Below, piece after piece: positions 54,801-62,737 of a stretch of 64,000 nt of DNA (its first letter is position 1; the number at the start of each line of letters is the position of its first letter). The notes beneath the pieces are model-generated. The model was not told where the DNA came from. It ran no database searches and saw only the letters and a program-made list of their open reading frames with translations. The position numbers and the translations under genes are program-made. Origin of the DNA: Carettochelys insculpta (lineage: Eukaryota; Chordata; Testudines; Carettochelyidae); contig NC_134161.1 of NCBI RefSeq assembly GCF_033958435.1, forward strand, positions 1,736,001 through 1,800,000. The letters run 5' to 3'.

Positions 54801-57217
54801 TGCTTTTTTTACTTACTGCAAGTTAAGTTAAGTGACTTGCCTGAGAACATAAGAACGGCCATACTGGGTCAGACCAAAGGTCCATCCAGCCCAGCATCCC
54901 ATCTGCCGACGGTGGCCAATGCCAGGTGCCCCAGAGAAGGAGAACAGAAGACAATGATCAAGTGATTTATCTCCTGCCCTTGTTCTGAAGGCCAGGGCAC
55001 CATACTTTACCCCTGGCTAATAGCCATTTATGGACCTAACCTGCAAAAATTTATCGAGCTCTTTTTTAAACCCTAATAGAGTCCTGGCCTTCACAGCCTC
55101 CTCAGGCAAGGAGTTCCACAGGTTGACTGTGCGCTGTGTGAAGCAAAATTTCCTTTTATTAGTTTTGAACCTACTACCCATCAATTTCATTTGGTGTCCC
55201 CTAGTTCTTGTATTATGGGAAAAGGTAAATAATTTTTCTATATTCACTTTCTCCACACCATTCATGATTTTATATACCTCGATCATATCGCCCCTCAATC
55301 GCCTCTTTTCCAGACTGAAAAGTCCCAGTCTCTCTAGCCTCTCCCCATATGGGACCCGTTCCAAGTCCCTAATCATCTTAGTCGCCCTTTTCTGAACCTT
55401 TTCTAATGCCAATATATCTTTTTTGAGGTGAGGAGACCACATCTGCACACAGTACTCAAGATGTGGGCGTACCGTAGTTTTATATAGGGGAAGTATGATA
55501 TCTTTTGTCTTATTATCGATCCCTTTTTTAATAATTCCTAACATCCTATTTGCTTTACTAACTGCCGCTGCACACTGCGTGGATGTCTTCAGAGAACTAT
55601 CCACTAGAACTCCAAGATCCCTTTCCTGATCTGTGGTAGCTAAATTTGACCCCATCATGTAGTACGTGTAATTTGGGTTATTTTTTCCAATGTGCATTAC
55701 CTTATACTTACCCACATTAAATTTCATTTGCCATTTTGCTGCCCAATCACTCAGTTTGCTGAGATCTTTTTGTAGTTCTTCACAATCCCTTTTGGTTTTG
55801 ACTGTCCTGAACAACTTGGTGTCATCTGCAAACTTGGCCACCTCACTGCTTACCTCATTTTCTAGATCATTGATGAACAAGTTGAACAGGATCGGTCCCA
55901 GGAGATCACTACGAATATCAAAGCTGGGGAAGCTGTTTTTGTAATGCACAAAGTAATTGCATTCTTTATTAAGAGCAAGGCGCAAAGTGTCGCACGTGAG
56001 AATAAACTCCAGTTCAGATGTCTGCCTTTGTAATCGGCTGCCACATGCTCTGTTTTAGGATGCAGGTCTTCAGGTCTTTAATGCTCTGGCCTGCTCCATT
56101 GAAATGCTCACTGACAGGTTTACGTGTTCAGATACCTAATGTCCGTTCGTTCTTTGGCGAAGGGACTGTCCAGTGCACATGGCAGAGGGGCATTGCTGGC
56201 ACATGATGGCACGTATCACATGAGTGGAGGTGCAGAAATATGAGATTCCGGTCGTGTAACTGACATGGTTCGGTCTCGTGATACTGTCTCCAGTGTCAGT
56301 ACGTGGGCAGAGTTGGCAGTGGGGTTTGTTGCCGGGAAAAGTTCCAGGGTTAATATTTCTGTGGAAAGAGGCATTCTATGGCACAACCCCCCCAGCAGCA
56401 GTGCACAATCCCCACCAAGCGCGCGCGCGCACACGCGCGTTTCTCCTTAGAAGAGCCACTTCCTGCTTTCCGAAGGCAGCCCTGCCATGCAGAGCCCTTG
56501 GGGTGAGCAGGGCTCCTCAGTCCTACAGCAAGGTAGTTCCCACCCCGCCGGGCTCTTCTCGTGACTGGACAGAGGTGGGTGGTGGCGGCAAGAAGCTGAG
56601 GGCTGAGGCCAGGCAGGGGGGGTTGTGTCCCGTGGGGGTGGTGCACACGAGATTCCAGTTTGGCACAATGATCTGAAGTGGGGAAAAAGTTATCCTTCCC
56701 CCAAGGAAGCTGTTGCAGTGAGGAGGTGACAAGGGCTGTTCTGCTTTAGAACTCTACCCCTGCTGGGCTGGTGTTGCAGGTGCAATCATTTACACGCCCT
56801 GCTTCACGGTCATTCCCCAGAATATATTTCTTGCTCTCTCTGTCCTCTGTGGGGCCCTTGAGCACATGGAGACCCCTAACCCATGTGCAGCCAGGACTAC
56901 GCCTACACGTCTGCTCTTCCTTCAGTTCATCCCTTGCAGCAAATGCAGCTGCTGCTCAAAATGCAGGACGAAAACTAGTGTTTCGGAAGCGCCTCAGTGA
57001 CAAGTGCCTGATGCACAGCTCGGGGTTGGTGCATTGGTCATTGGGTGATCGTCTGCTCTTCTCTCTGCAGTTTTCAGGGAACCTTACACCGTCCGGGTGG
57101 AGGATCAAAGGTCAATGCGTGGAAACGTGGCTGTCTTCAAGTGCCTCATCCCTTCTTCAGTGCAGGAATATGTTAGCGTCGTGTCCTGGGAGAAAGACAC
57201 GGTTTCTATCATCCCAG
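36759..57217 (+). CDS. DSCAML1: DSCAML1, Down syndrome cell adhesion molecule-like 1 (5' part only)
   Basis: DSCAML1 is a large single-pass neuronal receptor of the Ig superfamily that acts by homophilic adhesion in dendrite and synapse patterning. Exons 36759-36801, 45097-45414 and 57071-57217 join in frame (all phase 1) to give the first 169 residues. Residues 1-14 ([14 protein letters not shown]) form a hydrophobic signal peptide; about 17-120 is Ig domain 1, with Cys46, Trp58 and Cys102 in the Ig pattern; 122-169 starts Ig domain 2, with Cys145 and Trp160. Possible N-glycosylation sites are N28-D-S and N78-G-T. Motifs such as [32 protein letters not shown] and [17 protein letters not shown] match human DSCAML1 as I recall it almost residue for residue, and separate it from DSCAM. 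The full protein is about 2,050 residues, so more than 90% lies right of the window. Confidence 0.93.
36915..37800 (+). repeat. G-rich minisatellite, about 61-bp unit, 14 units
   Basis: The octamer GGTGCACC or its close form recurs 14 times between about 36972 and 37780, spaced 55-72 bp (mostly 60-62). Between occurrences come CCTGCCCGGGAGCTG, then GGGCGGGGGCGGGG, GCAGGAGGA and a further G-run. Units differ mainly in G-run length. It lies 110 bp after DSCAML1 exon 1, in intron 1. Long open frames across it on both strands are by-products of low stop-codon density. Confidence 0.95.
43560..43695 (+). repeat. MIR-like remnant in DSCAML1 intron 1
   Basis: GGAGCTAGGACTCTTGGGTT, CACCCTCTGATTCACAGACT, GGGCCACTTATTTCATTGTG and ACTTGTAAAACAAGG follow the MIR core order. 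Confidence 0.55.
44051..44132 (+). repeat. Penelope-like terminal repeat, diverged copy
   Basis: TCTGGAGCAGTGGGTCTGTC, CCATGAGAGCTCATCACC, ACAAATTGTTTTGTTCATCC and AGTGCTCCGGGACTGC align with the arm at 54721-54802. The hammerhead-like core is degenerate here (TGGAGCA for CTGAAGA, GAGA for GAAA). Confidence 0.6.
45097..45414 (+). CDS. DSCAML1: DSCAML1 exon 2 (Ig domain 1)
   Basis: This 318-bp exon (phase 1 to 1) encodes residues 15-120, with the complete first Ig domain: [12 protein letters not shown] (Cys46), [10 protein letters not shown] (Trp58) and [14 protein letters not shown] (Cys102). The acceptor is CTCTCCACAG and the donor GTAGGG. Confidence 0.95.
45640..45730 (+). repeat. MIR-like remnant
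   Basis: CTTGTATTCCTGATCCTGGT and TGGCCCTGGGCAAGTTACGT then CATCTCGCTGTT match the MIR phrase 'ccttgggcaagtcactt'. Confidence 0.5.
46330..46475 (+). repeat. MIR-like remnant
   Basis: CTCTGCTACTAATTCTCTTT, AGCCCTTGGCCTGTCACTTA, ATTTCCCCTGCCCTGC and GGTATGAGGAGAACAATACT follow the MIR core in order. Confidence 0.6.
47425..47490 (+). mobile_element. Old CR1 3' scrap
   Basis: TTAGACTATATGACCCCTGT, GGTCCTCTTAGCCTCCC and TTCTGGAAGTCTATG resemble the end of an old CR1 3' UTR. Confidence 0.35.
47755..48594 (-). mobile_element. CR1 LINE ([10 protein letters not shown] subfamily), antisense in DSCAML1 intron 2
   Basis: The inverted 3' tail starts AGAACATAAGAACGGCCATA. The minus strand encodes [20 protein letters not shown] and [20 protein letters not shown], and upstream [20 protein letters not shown]. 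It is 5'-truncated at about 48594, where similarity with the 54.8-kb copy stops (after GTAGTACGTG). A stop codon interrupts the frame near 48229. Confidence 0.93.
49385..49475 (-). repeat. MIR-like remnant, inverted
   Basis: ACAAATGGGGAAACTGAGGC, AGTGAAGTGGCTTGTCC and TCTCTGAACTGCAGTCCAGT give the minus-strand MIR order. Confidence 0.55.
49602..49815. mobile_element. MITE fragment with hexamer palindromes
   Basis: CTATTTCAAAATAGGGGCTG at the left and GTGTAGACATACCCTGAGG at the right. Inside are TGTTTTGAAGTAGGCTC and CTATTTTGAAATG. The end GTGTAGACATACCC and the TATTTC/GAAATA words relate it to the 'GTCTACAC' MITE group, but the left end is truncated. Confidence 0.5.
50025..50125 (-). repeat. 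MIR-like remnant, inverted
   Basis: GAGGTGACATGCCCAAGGTG, GTCGCTGGCAGGGCTGGGAC and CACTAACTTCCCAATC give the minus-strand MIR core order. Confidence 0.5.
51842..53078 (+). mobile_element. CR1 LINE 3' part, split by a MITE
   Basis: CR1 sequence runs 51842-52565 and resumes 52958-53078. The readable part includes [40 protein letters not shown] and the [15 protein letters not shown] block. After the MITE come TTTTTAAGTCCCGGCTGGAC and the 3' end CCCTTCCAGCCCCAGGATTC. It is sense to DSCAML1, and frameshifts are present. Confidence 0.9.
52566..52949. mobile_element. 384-bp palindromic MITE inside CR1
   Basis: It is flanked by the perfect 8-bp direct repeat CTAGGGGT (52558-52565 and 52950-52957). 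The arms mirror each other over most of their length: TTCCTCTTTCGAAAGAGGTA and AAATGAGGAAATCAAAATGC on the left, with complements on the right. The interior carries repeated TTCGAAAG blocks. An 8-bp duplication fits hAT-type insertion. No coding capacity. Confidence 0.9.
53733..54321 (-). mobile_element. CR1 LINE ([10 protein letters not shown] subfamily), truncated
   Basis: It has the same inverted 3' tail and coding block as the copy at 47.8 kb, ending at TTCTAATGCCAATAT (about 54321). A 3-bp loss near 54063 (TCCTTTTTAG for TCCTTTTATTAG) alters the frame locally. Confidence 0.93.
54498..54802. mobile_element. Inverted-arm repeat, probably Penelope-like terminal repeats
   Basis: The left arm 54498-54580 is the reverse complement of the right arm 54721-54802 (right: CTGAAGAAGTGGGTCTGTCC, CACGAAAGCTCACCATC, TTAGTCTTTAAAGTGCTACT). 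A roughly 140-bp A-rich spacer lies between. Each arm contains CTGAAGA, a G/C stem (GTGGG..CCCAC) and GAAA in hammerhead-like order. A Penelope-like coding remnant lies 1.1 kb away. Confidence 0.65.
54844..55905 (-). mobile_element. CR1 LINE ([10 protein letters not shown] subfamily), longest copy
   Basis: The minus strand keeps an open frame from the reverse transcriptase core ([17 protein letters not shown], catalytic FADDTKLF) through [36 protein letters not shown] and the C-terminal [14 protein letters not shown] to its stop near 55017, with no internal stop. The 3' tail begins at GAACATAAGAACGGCCAT. Its 5' end is truncated and runs in frame into Penelope-like sequence. Confidence 0.93.
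55905..56290 (-). mobile_element. Penelope-like element, C-terminal (GIY-YIG) remnant
   Basis: The minus strand reads [20 protein letters not shown] followed by [11 protein letters not shown], then VSEH, a MEQA..IKDLK-like segment, and [20 protein letters not shown] near 55935. This is the GIY-YIG endonuclease and tail order of vertebrate Penelope-like elements. About three codons covering the YIG core are missing, and stops and frameshifts occur. It is dead and joins the CR1 at about 55905. Confidence 0.7.
57071..57217 (+). CDS. DSCAML1: DSCAML1 exon 3 (start of Ig domain 2)
   Basis: This 147-bp exon (phase 1 to 1) follows CTTCTCTCTCTGCAG and encodes residues 121-169: [19 protein letters not shown], then [11 protein letters not shown] (Cys145) and [15 protein letters not shown] (Trp160). 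The donor is GTAAGA. The next exon is not found before the window ends. Confidence 0.95.
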
Positions 57218-57336
57218 GTAAGAGAGGAGCAGGAGGGGGACCCTCCGTTCTCCCCGCAAGTACTTAACTGCATTGCCATGTTCCTGAGAGGGTTGCTGAT
57301 GAATCATCTCATTCAGAAAGTAGAGTATGTGGCTGG

Positions 57337-57465
57337 TTTTTAAGTCCCGGCTTGACATAGTCCTGGCTGGGATGATTGAGCTGCGGTTGATCCTGCTTTG
57401 GGCTGGGGGCTGGACTTGGCCTCCTGAGGTCTCTTCCAGCCCTAGGATTCTACGATTCTAAGGTT
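57337..57465 (+). mobile_element. CR1 3' tail, 120 bp after DSCAML1 exon 3
   Basis: TTTTTAAGTCCCGGCTTGAC, GATCCTGCTTTGGGCTGGGG, CCTCCTGAGGTCTCTTCCAG and the end GATTCTACGATTCTA form the 3' end of the same CR1 subfamily as at 51.8 kb. Confidence 0.88.
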
Positions 57466-59284
57466 TGGCTGTGCTGTGTGGTGGGGCCTCTTGTGTTTGC
57501 CAGGATTGCAGTGTGTGCTTTGAGGCACCTGGGGTATAAAAACTGAAGTGTGATGGTACATACATCACTTCTGGGCTCGCCCACCCACTGGTAACGTTGC
57601 CAGCCTACTGGGGTAGGTGACAGCAGGGAGGCAGGAGCACCCGATACCCTCCCTCCTGCCAGTAAAGGGGTTTCACAATTCCCCATGTCGCAAGAGTAAA
57701 TACGGAAGCCCCTCTCATGACTCTTTACAGCCCTTCCAGTCCAAGCGTGGCTCCTTGCCTTCTCCCCATGGCCATCAGTCTGCTCACGTGTCCCAAGAGC
57801 CTTCCAGTTAAGGGAATGGTTGTGTTCCAAAGCCTGTCAAGGAGTAATGCAACTCCAGGCTATCCCTCTGTGCAGAGTCTGTGTGCTGCCAGCCTGTCTG
57901 ACTTGGTGGTATGGCTGGTGCCCCCTGGCGGGGCGGGCCAATGACCTCTGCAGCTTGGGGAAGAGGTTGCTTAGCTAATTTTTAATCAGAGGTCATGCTC
58001 CAGTGGAGGTTGGTGCTGAGCAATCCAGCTTCTGGAGCCAGTTCTGCGAGGTGTTGGGCCTTCTGACTTCCCAAAGACCTACTAGGAGGTGCTCCACTGC
58101 AGGTGGGATTGGCTGGTTCAGGAACAGAGTTAAAGCCTCCGTGGGGTAATGCCAGGCACCGCTGAAGGCAAGTGCGGACTGAATCCAGGCCCAGGTTCTG
58201 GGGTGTCGCAACTCAGAATTGTTGTGTAGCCTGTTGCAGTGATAAGGTCCTGTTGGGCGCATAGGCTCTACAGTTCTCAGGCACTGAAGGTACTGGGGTT
58301 TTTGGGCCCATCTCAGTGGAGAATGGAAAGGGACGGGTGTGGGGTGGCTACTGCCTTTTTGCTTCTTAGTGTGTGGTCTGATTTCCCCTTTGCAGATGAG
58401 TCTCATAGTTGGGTGGGTAGGACCACGTGCCTGCGCGTGCTCCTCCTGAAAGGGGCATGCTCACTCCTCAACCTGTTGGAACTTCAGCGGGGCTCGGGGC
58501 TTCACGCGCGACAATTTCATTTTTCCTTTGTGTGATACAGTGTAGATTTGGCAACATCAAACCAGTTCCCGGAAGCACATCTCTTGCGCCAGACTACTTG
58601 GGTTGGAAACTGACCATTCGGAAGAAATATTTTTATTTCAACATTTTTTCATAATAAAATGTCTGGGGTTTTGGTTCATCATGTTTCAAAATTTCCTTTT
58701 TAAAGTATATTTAAAAAAAAAACCCCAGAAGCATAAAAAATGCAAGAAATAGGAGTGAAATGTGCAAAACAGAACAAACCCGTCAGCTCAATCGGGAGTT
58801 GACGTTGAAAAAATCTGGTTTTTGGCCAGCTCTGATCTAAATCGTTCCACTTCCATTGACAGTCCCTGGGGATTTGCAGAGAGGCGATGATATGGGAAGT
58901 TGCCTGGAAGAGGAGGTTAGGCTCCCTTCCCTCCTATGACCTATTTAGTGTGCCCATTGTTGTTGTTGTTGTTTGAGCAGAAGAACAAAAGACTGTATGA
59001 AGTGCTCATTGATTTGTGAGCAAATCGCACACAGACACAATTGCTGCTTTGCTTCATTGACTAATGCACTTGTGCAGTTTCTAGCTCCTCTTGGATTGGC
59101 AGCGGAGTGTTTGCAGTGAGAAGTTGAAGGGCAGAGTTCACTAGGTGATGTGCAAAGTGTGCTGTGAGCTGAGTGTTCGCCACTGGGTGTGTTTGGGACT
59201 GCCACCTCCCCTGAGGTTGACGTGCGCTTTAGTGGCGGGTGTAGGCAGGGCTCTGGGGGCTCTTGGTGTTGTGCTGGTGTTCCC

Positions 59285-59425
59285 CACCTCTGTTTGCCAG
59301 AAGCTGGGAGTGGGAGACAGGATGGATCGCTTTATGATTCCCTGGCATTGGCTGCTGTTGGAAGACTGGATGCTGGGCAAAATTGACCAGTGGTCTGACC
59401 CAGTGTGGCTGTTCTTAGGAGTGTC
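59285..59425 (+). mobile_element. Old CR1 3' tail
   Basis: CTGGCATTGGCTGCTGTTGG, AAGACTGGATGCTGGGCAAA and GTGGTCTGACCCAGTGTGGC, then TGTTCTTAGGA, is a diverged sense copy of the tail of the [14 protein letters not shown] CR1. Confidence 0.65.
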
Positions 59426-62114
59426 ACATTGAAGCCTGCTCACAGAAGGCCTGAGACATGGTGGTTCACTGACCCTCTTGTGCTCCTGCTGATGCCTTCA
59501 CTGTAGTAGCATAACAGGTGTCAGCGAGGCCCTGGCAAGGTTGCAATGCTGGGTCTGTGGGTGACCTTGAACCTTGGAGCCAGAGCTGGGTCCCTGGGTG
59601 CAATGGGCAGCTGGAGCGGCCAGCGTGGCCGTTCCTCTACACAGGGGTGACCTCCCGGCTCTCTGCTCGGAGACGGTATTGATGGCAGTGCTGGCCCTCC
59701 CGCCCAGCACATGTAGGCTCGTAGTAAAGCTGTCAATACTGCTGACCCAGGGGATCCGGAAAGAATGAAAGGATTTTGCCCACAGTTAGTGCGCTGTGTT
59801 TGATATTTGCTCACAGGTCAGTAAATGCGAAGAGCCCTGGGGAGCTCGGCATTGCTGTGGTTGTGATAGCGTGGCCGAGGTGAGCATTTGGCCGCTTGGC
59901 AGCCTGCCTGTAGGTGTTCAGTGAAGTGCGATATGTTGCACACGCTAGTGACACCACAAGCTGAGCCTTGTGCGCAAAGCAGGTGTCCCTTGTAGGAGCA
60001 GGCACCTGCCACGCCTGTGAGCTGAGGGCTTCTCCACCCACTGAGACACGCTCACCTGGTGAGGGGCTGAATCTAGGCCTGAGAGTAGCCCCATGCCAAA
60101 CTGGCCTGGGAAAGGCATTTTAAGTGGTGTTAATCCCCCTGCTTCCCATAAACGTTACTCAGGGCATTCAAGGGCTTCCATTGCCTGTAACCGTGGTGGA
60201 GACTCTTCTCCCAAGGACCCCAGAGCAATGGACTCTTCCTAGCCAGCAGCACTACATGGCCAGGGGTTTACACGCTGCCTCTTCATCAATGGTCTCTTGA
60301 GTCACTTTCTGTAAAGAAGAAAACACATGGGACTTCCCAGCGGCTGGAGGAGGGTCTCAGATCTCACCTTACTGGGCGTCTGCTCCTGGGAGCTGCTCTA
60401 GCTGGGACATCTGCTGTGGCCATGCCTGTTGCAGGCGCATGCAGATGTCTTATGGACCCAGAAATGGCGCTGTAGCGGAACTGCCATCTCCTTCCAAGTG
60501 CAGCAGCTCAGCATGGCGCTGCAGCAGCATGGTTGTGTTCGTCAAGTAGATGGACCTGAACTAGCCATGGTTTGGGAGTGTGTCTAGCTCCTAGCCAGTC
60601 TTCCAGCTAGAGCAGGGACCCTGTAGTAGCAGAAGGCTCTTGTGCCGACAGGGCCCTAGACGGCATACTTTCTCGCACTGTTCTGTAGCTCTCCCTCTTT
60701 GGGCACAAGCTTGTCCTGTTTCCTCCTGTAAATGCTCTTGTGTATCACAAAGAACTTTAATCTGAATCACCAGCCCTCGCAAATCTCATGTGCACCATTT
60801 ATAGCCTCTGAGCCACACTAGCGTGAAGGGCTCGTTGAATGAACTGGTGGGCTAAACTTCCCCCTTTTAGCTGCTGGTGCAGATCAGATGCAGTGAGGGA
60901 TAGCTCTCATCTGGTGGCTCTGCAGGGCCCTGTTGGGGGATGAGAATGTCCAGATAGGAGCAGGGATCAAGTGTGTCTGTGTCACAACTGTCTAAATCAT
61001 CTGGCCCTCTCAGCAAAGACTGCAAACCCAGAATGCACTCGGGAGAATTGTCGTCTTGTTGCACAGCTCCAGGGAGCGAGAGCTGGGGCAAGGAAAACTT
61101 GTCCTGTTGCTACCCAGCTGTTACCTGCTCTGTTGGGTAGATGGAATAGTTCTGGCCTTGGCCTCCTTTACAGAGCAGTCTGTTTCTTTCAGACTTCTGT
61201 TTTAACCTGAGTTGGTATTCACGTTTTGCAGTTGTGTTGGATTTTTATATATGATGATGTAATTAGAGTGGAACGATTTTAACATTTTAAAGCAATAATG
61301 ACCCTAAAGACAGAGTATATAAATAGGCTGTAGCATCAACACAGACACATTTGCCATTGGATTATAAATACTGCATCTGCCCAAAGCTAATTTTTACTTC
61401 AGTCTTGTGTTAAAGCTAAAGCTGTATTTGTAGGGTCTTAGTTTTGAGCATTAGTCTATAGTAAGTGTGTGCGGGGGGGCAGGATTTGGGGGGGGGGCTC
61501 CTATTGCTTTCTGTGTGGTTAATTAAAACCAAGCAACCCAAATTGGTTCTGAAACATCAAAGGCCTTTTCTGCCTGAAAAGTCAGTTTTGAACTGAAGGT
61601 CAAACAAATCTATGAATACATCACTGCATTGCTCTCCGCAAGTCATACGTTAGGAAGTACAGATCTGAGCAAAACCAGCTGCGCTAAACGGTAAAGCTAA
61701 GCAGTAGCATAAAGCTAGCTGAGCAGTCTGGTGTGTGTGTTCTCAGGAGCCTGTTCCGCCTACTGTAGCGGCATGTGTGTGTCATCCAAAAACTTTCCTT
61801 TGGCCTTTCAGGGATGGTGTGTCTGTGCGTGACTGATACAATAGCACAAGGGTCAGCAACCTTTCCCAGGCGGAATGCCAAAATGCGACCTTTTGGCGTC
61901 TATGTACCGTCGGAGTGCCAACAAGACGCTTTAAAGTTGCTATTAGTCCTACTCACAGGAACTTCGTTAATAACGATTCAGCGCTTTCCTGCATAGGTGG
62001 GGTCGGTAGCATTAGCTGGTTGGCTGTTGATCCACAGGCGGGCTGGCTTTGAGCAAACTCCCAGCTGCATGGGGGAGGTGGGGTGGGGCTGAGCCCCCAC
62101 CTCACATGCTGATG

Positions 62115-62737
62115 AAAGAACATAAGAACATAAGAACGGCCATACTGGGTCAGACCAAAGGTCCATCAAGCCCAGCATCCCATCTGCCGACGGTGGCCAA
62201 TGCCAGGTGCCCCAGAGAAGGAGAACAGAAGACAAGTGATTTATCTCCTGCCATCCATCTCCTGCCCTTGTTATGAAGGCTAGGGCACCATACTTTATCC
62301 CTGGCTAATAGCCATTTATGGACCTGACCTGCAAAAATTTATCAAGCTCTTTTTTAAACCCTAATAGAGTCCTGGCCTTCACAGCCTCCTCGGGCAAGGA
62401 GTTCCACAGGTTGACTGTGCGCTGTGTGAAGAAAAATTTCCTTTTATTAGTTTTGAACCTACTACCCATCAATTTCATTTGGTGTCCCCTAGTTCTTGTA
62501 TTATGGGAAAAGGTAAATAATTTTCTATATTCTATATTCACCTTCTCCACACCATTCATGATTTTATATACCTCTATCATATCGCCCCTCAATCGCCTTT
62601 TTTCCAAACTGAAAAGTCCCAGTCTCTCTAGCCTCTCCCCATATGGGACCCTTTCCAAGCCCCTAATCATCTTAGTCGCCCTTTTCTGAACCTTAGTCGC
62701 CCTTTTCTGAACCTTAGTCGCCCTTTTCTGAACCTTA
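62115..62737 (-). mobile_element. CR1 LINE ([10 protein letters not shown] subfamily) inside hAT-like element
   Basis: The inverted 3' tail starts with a doubled AGAACATA unit. The minus strand encodes [20 protein letters not shown] and the C-terminal block. A small duplication (CTATATT) adds YR near 62527. The 5' break lies in a 21-bp triplication. Confidence 0.93.
62671..62737 (+). repeat. 21-bp unit, three perfect copies at the CR1 break
   Basis: Units starting CTTAGTCGCCCTTTTC occupy 62671-62691, 62692-62712 and 62713-62733, with a four-base remainder. Other CR1 copies here have one unit. The array lies exactly at the truncated 5' end of the CR1. Confidence 0.95.

Larger units (their letters stand above)
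45415..57070 (+). other. DSCAML1 intron 2
   Basis: This 11.7-kb intron carries many insertions, listed separately. The parts between them (45730-46330, 46470-47420, 48600-49380, 50130-51840, 53080-53730, 56300-57060) show no exon or classified repeat. A GC/CA alternating run GCGCGCGCGCACACGCGCG lies at about 56420-56440. Confidence 0.7.

Noticed and set aside
55030..55395. 121-codon + strand frames ([18 protein letters not shown]...) recurring at 48.0, 53.9, 55.0 and 62.3 kb
   Set aside because: These are the antisense of the CR1 C-terminal coding region, not a separate gene. Their recurrence reflects copies of the LINE.
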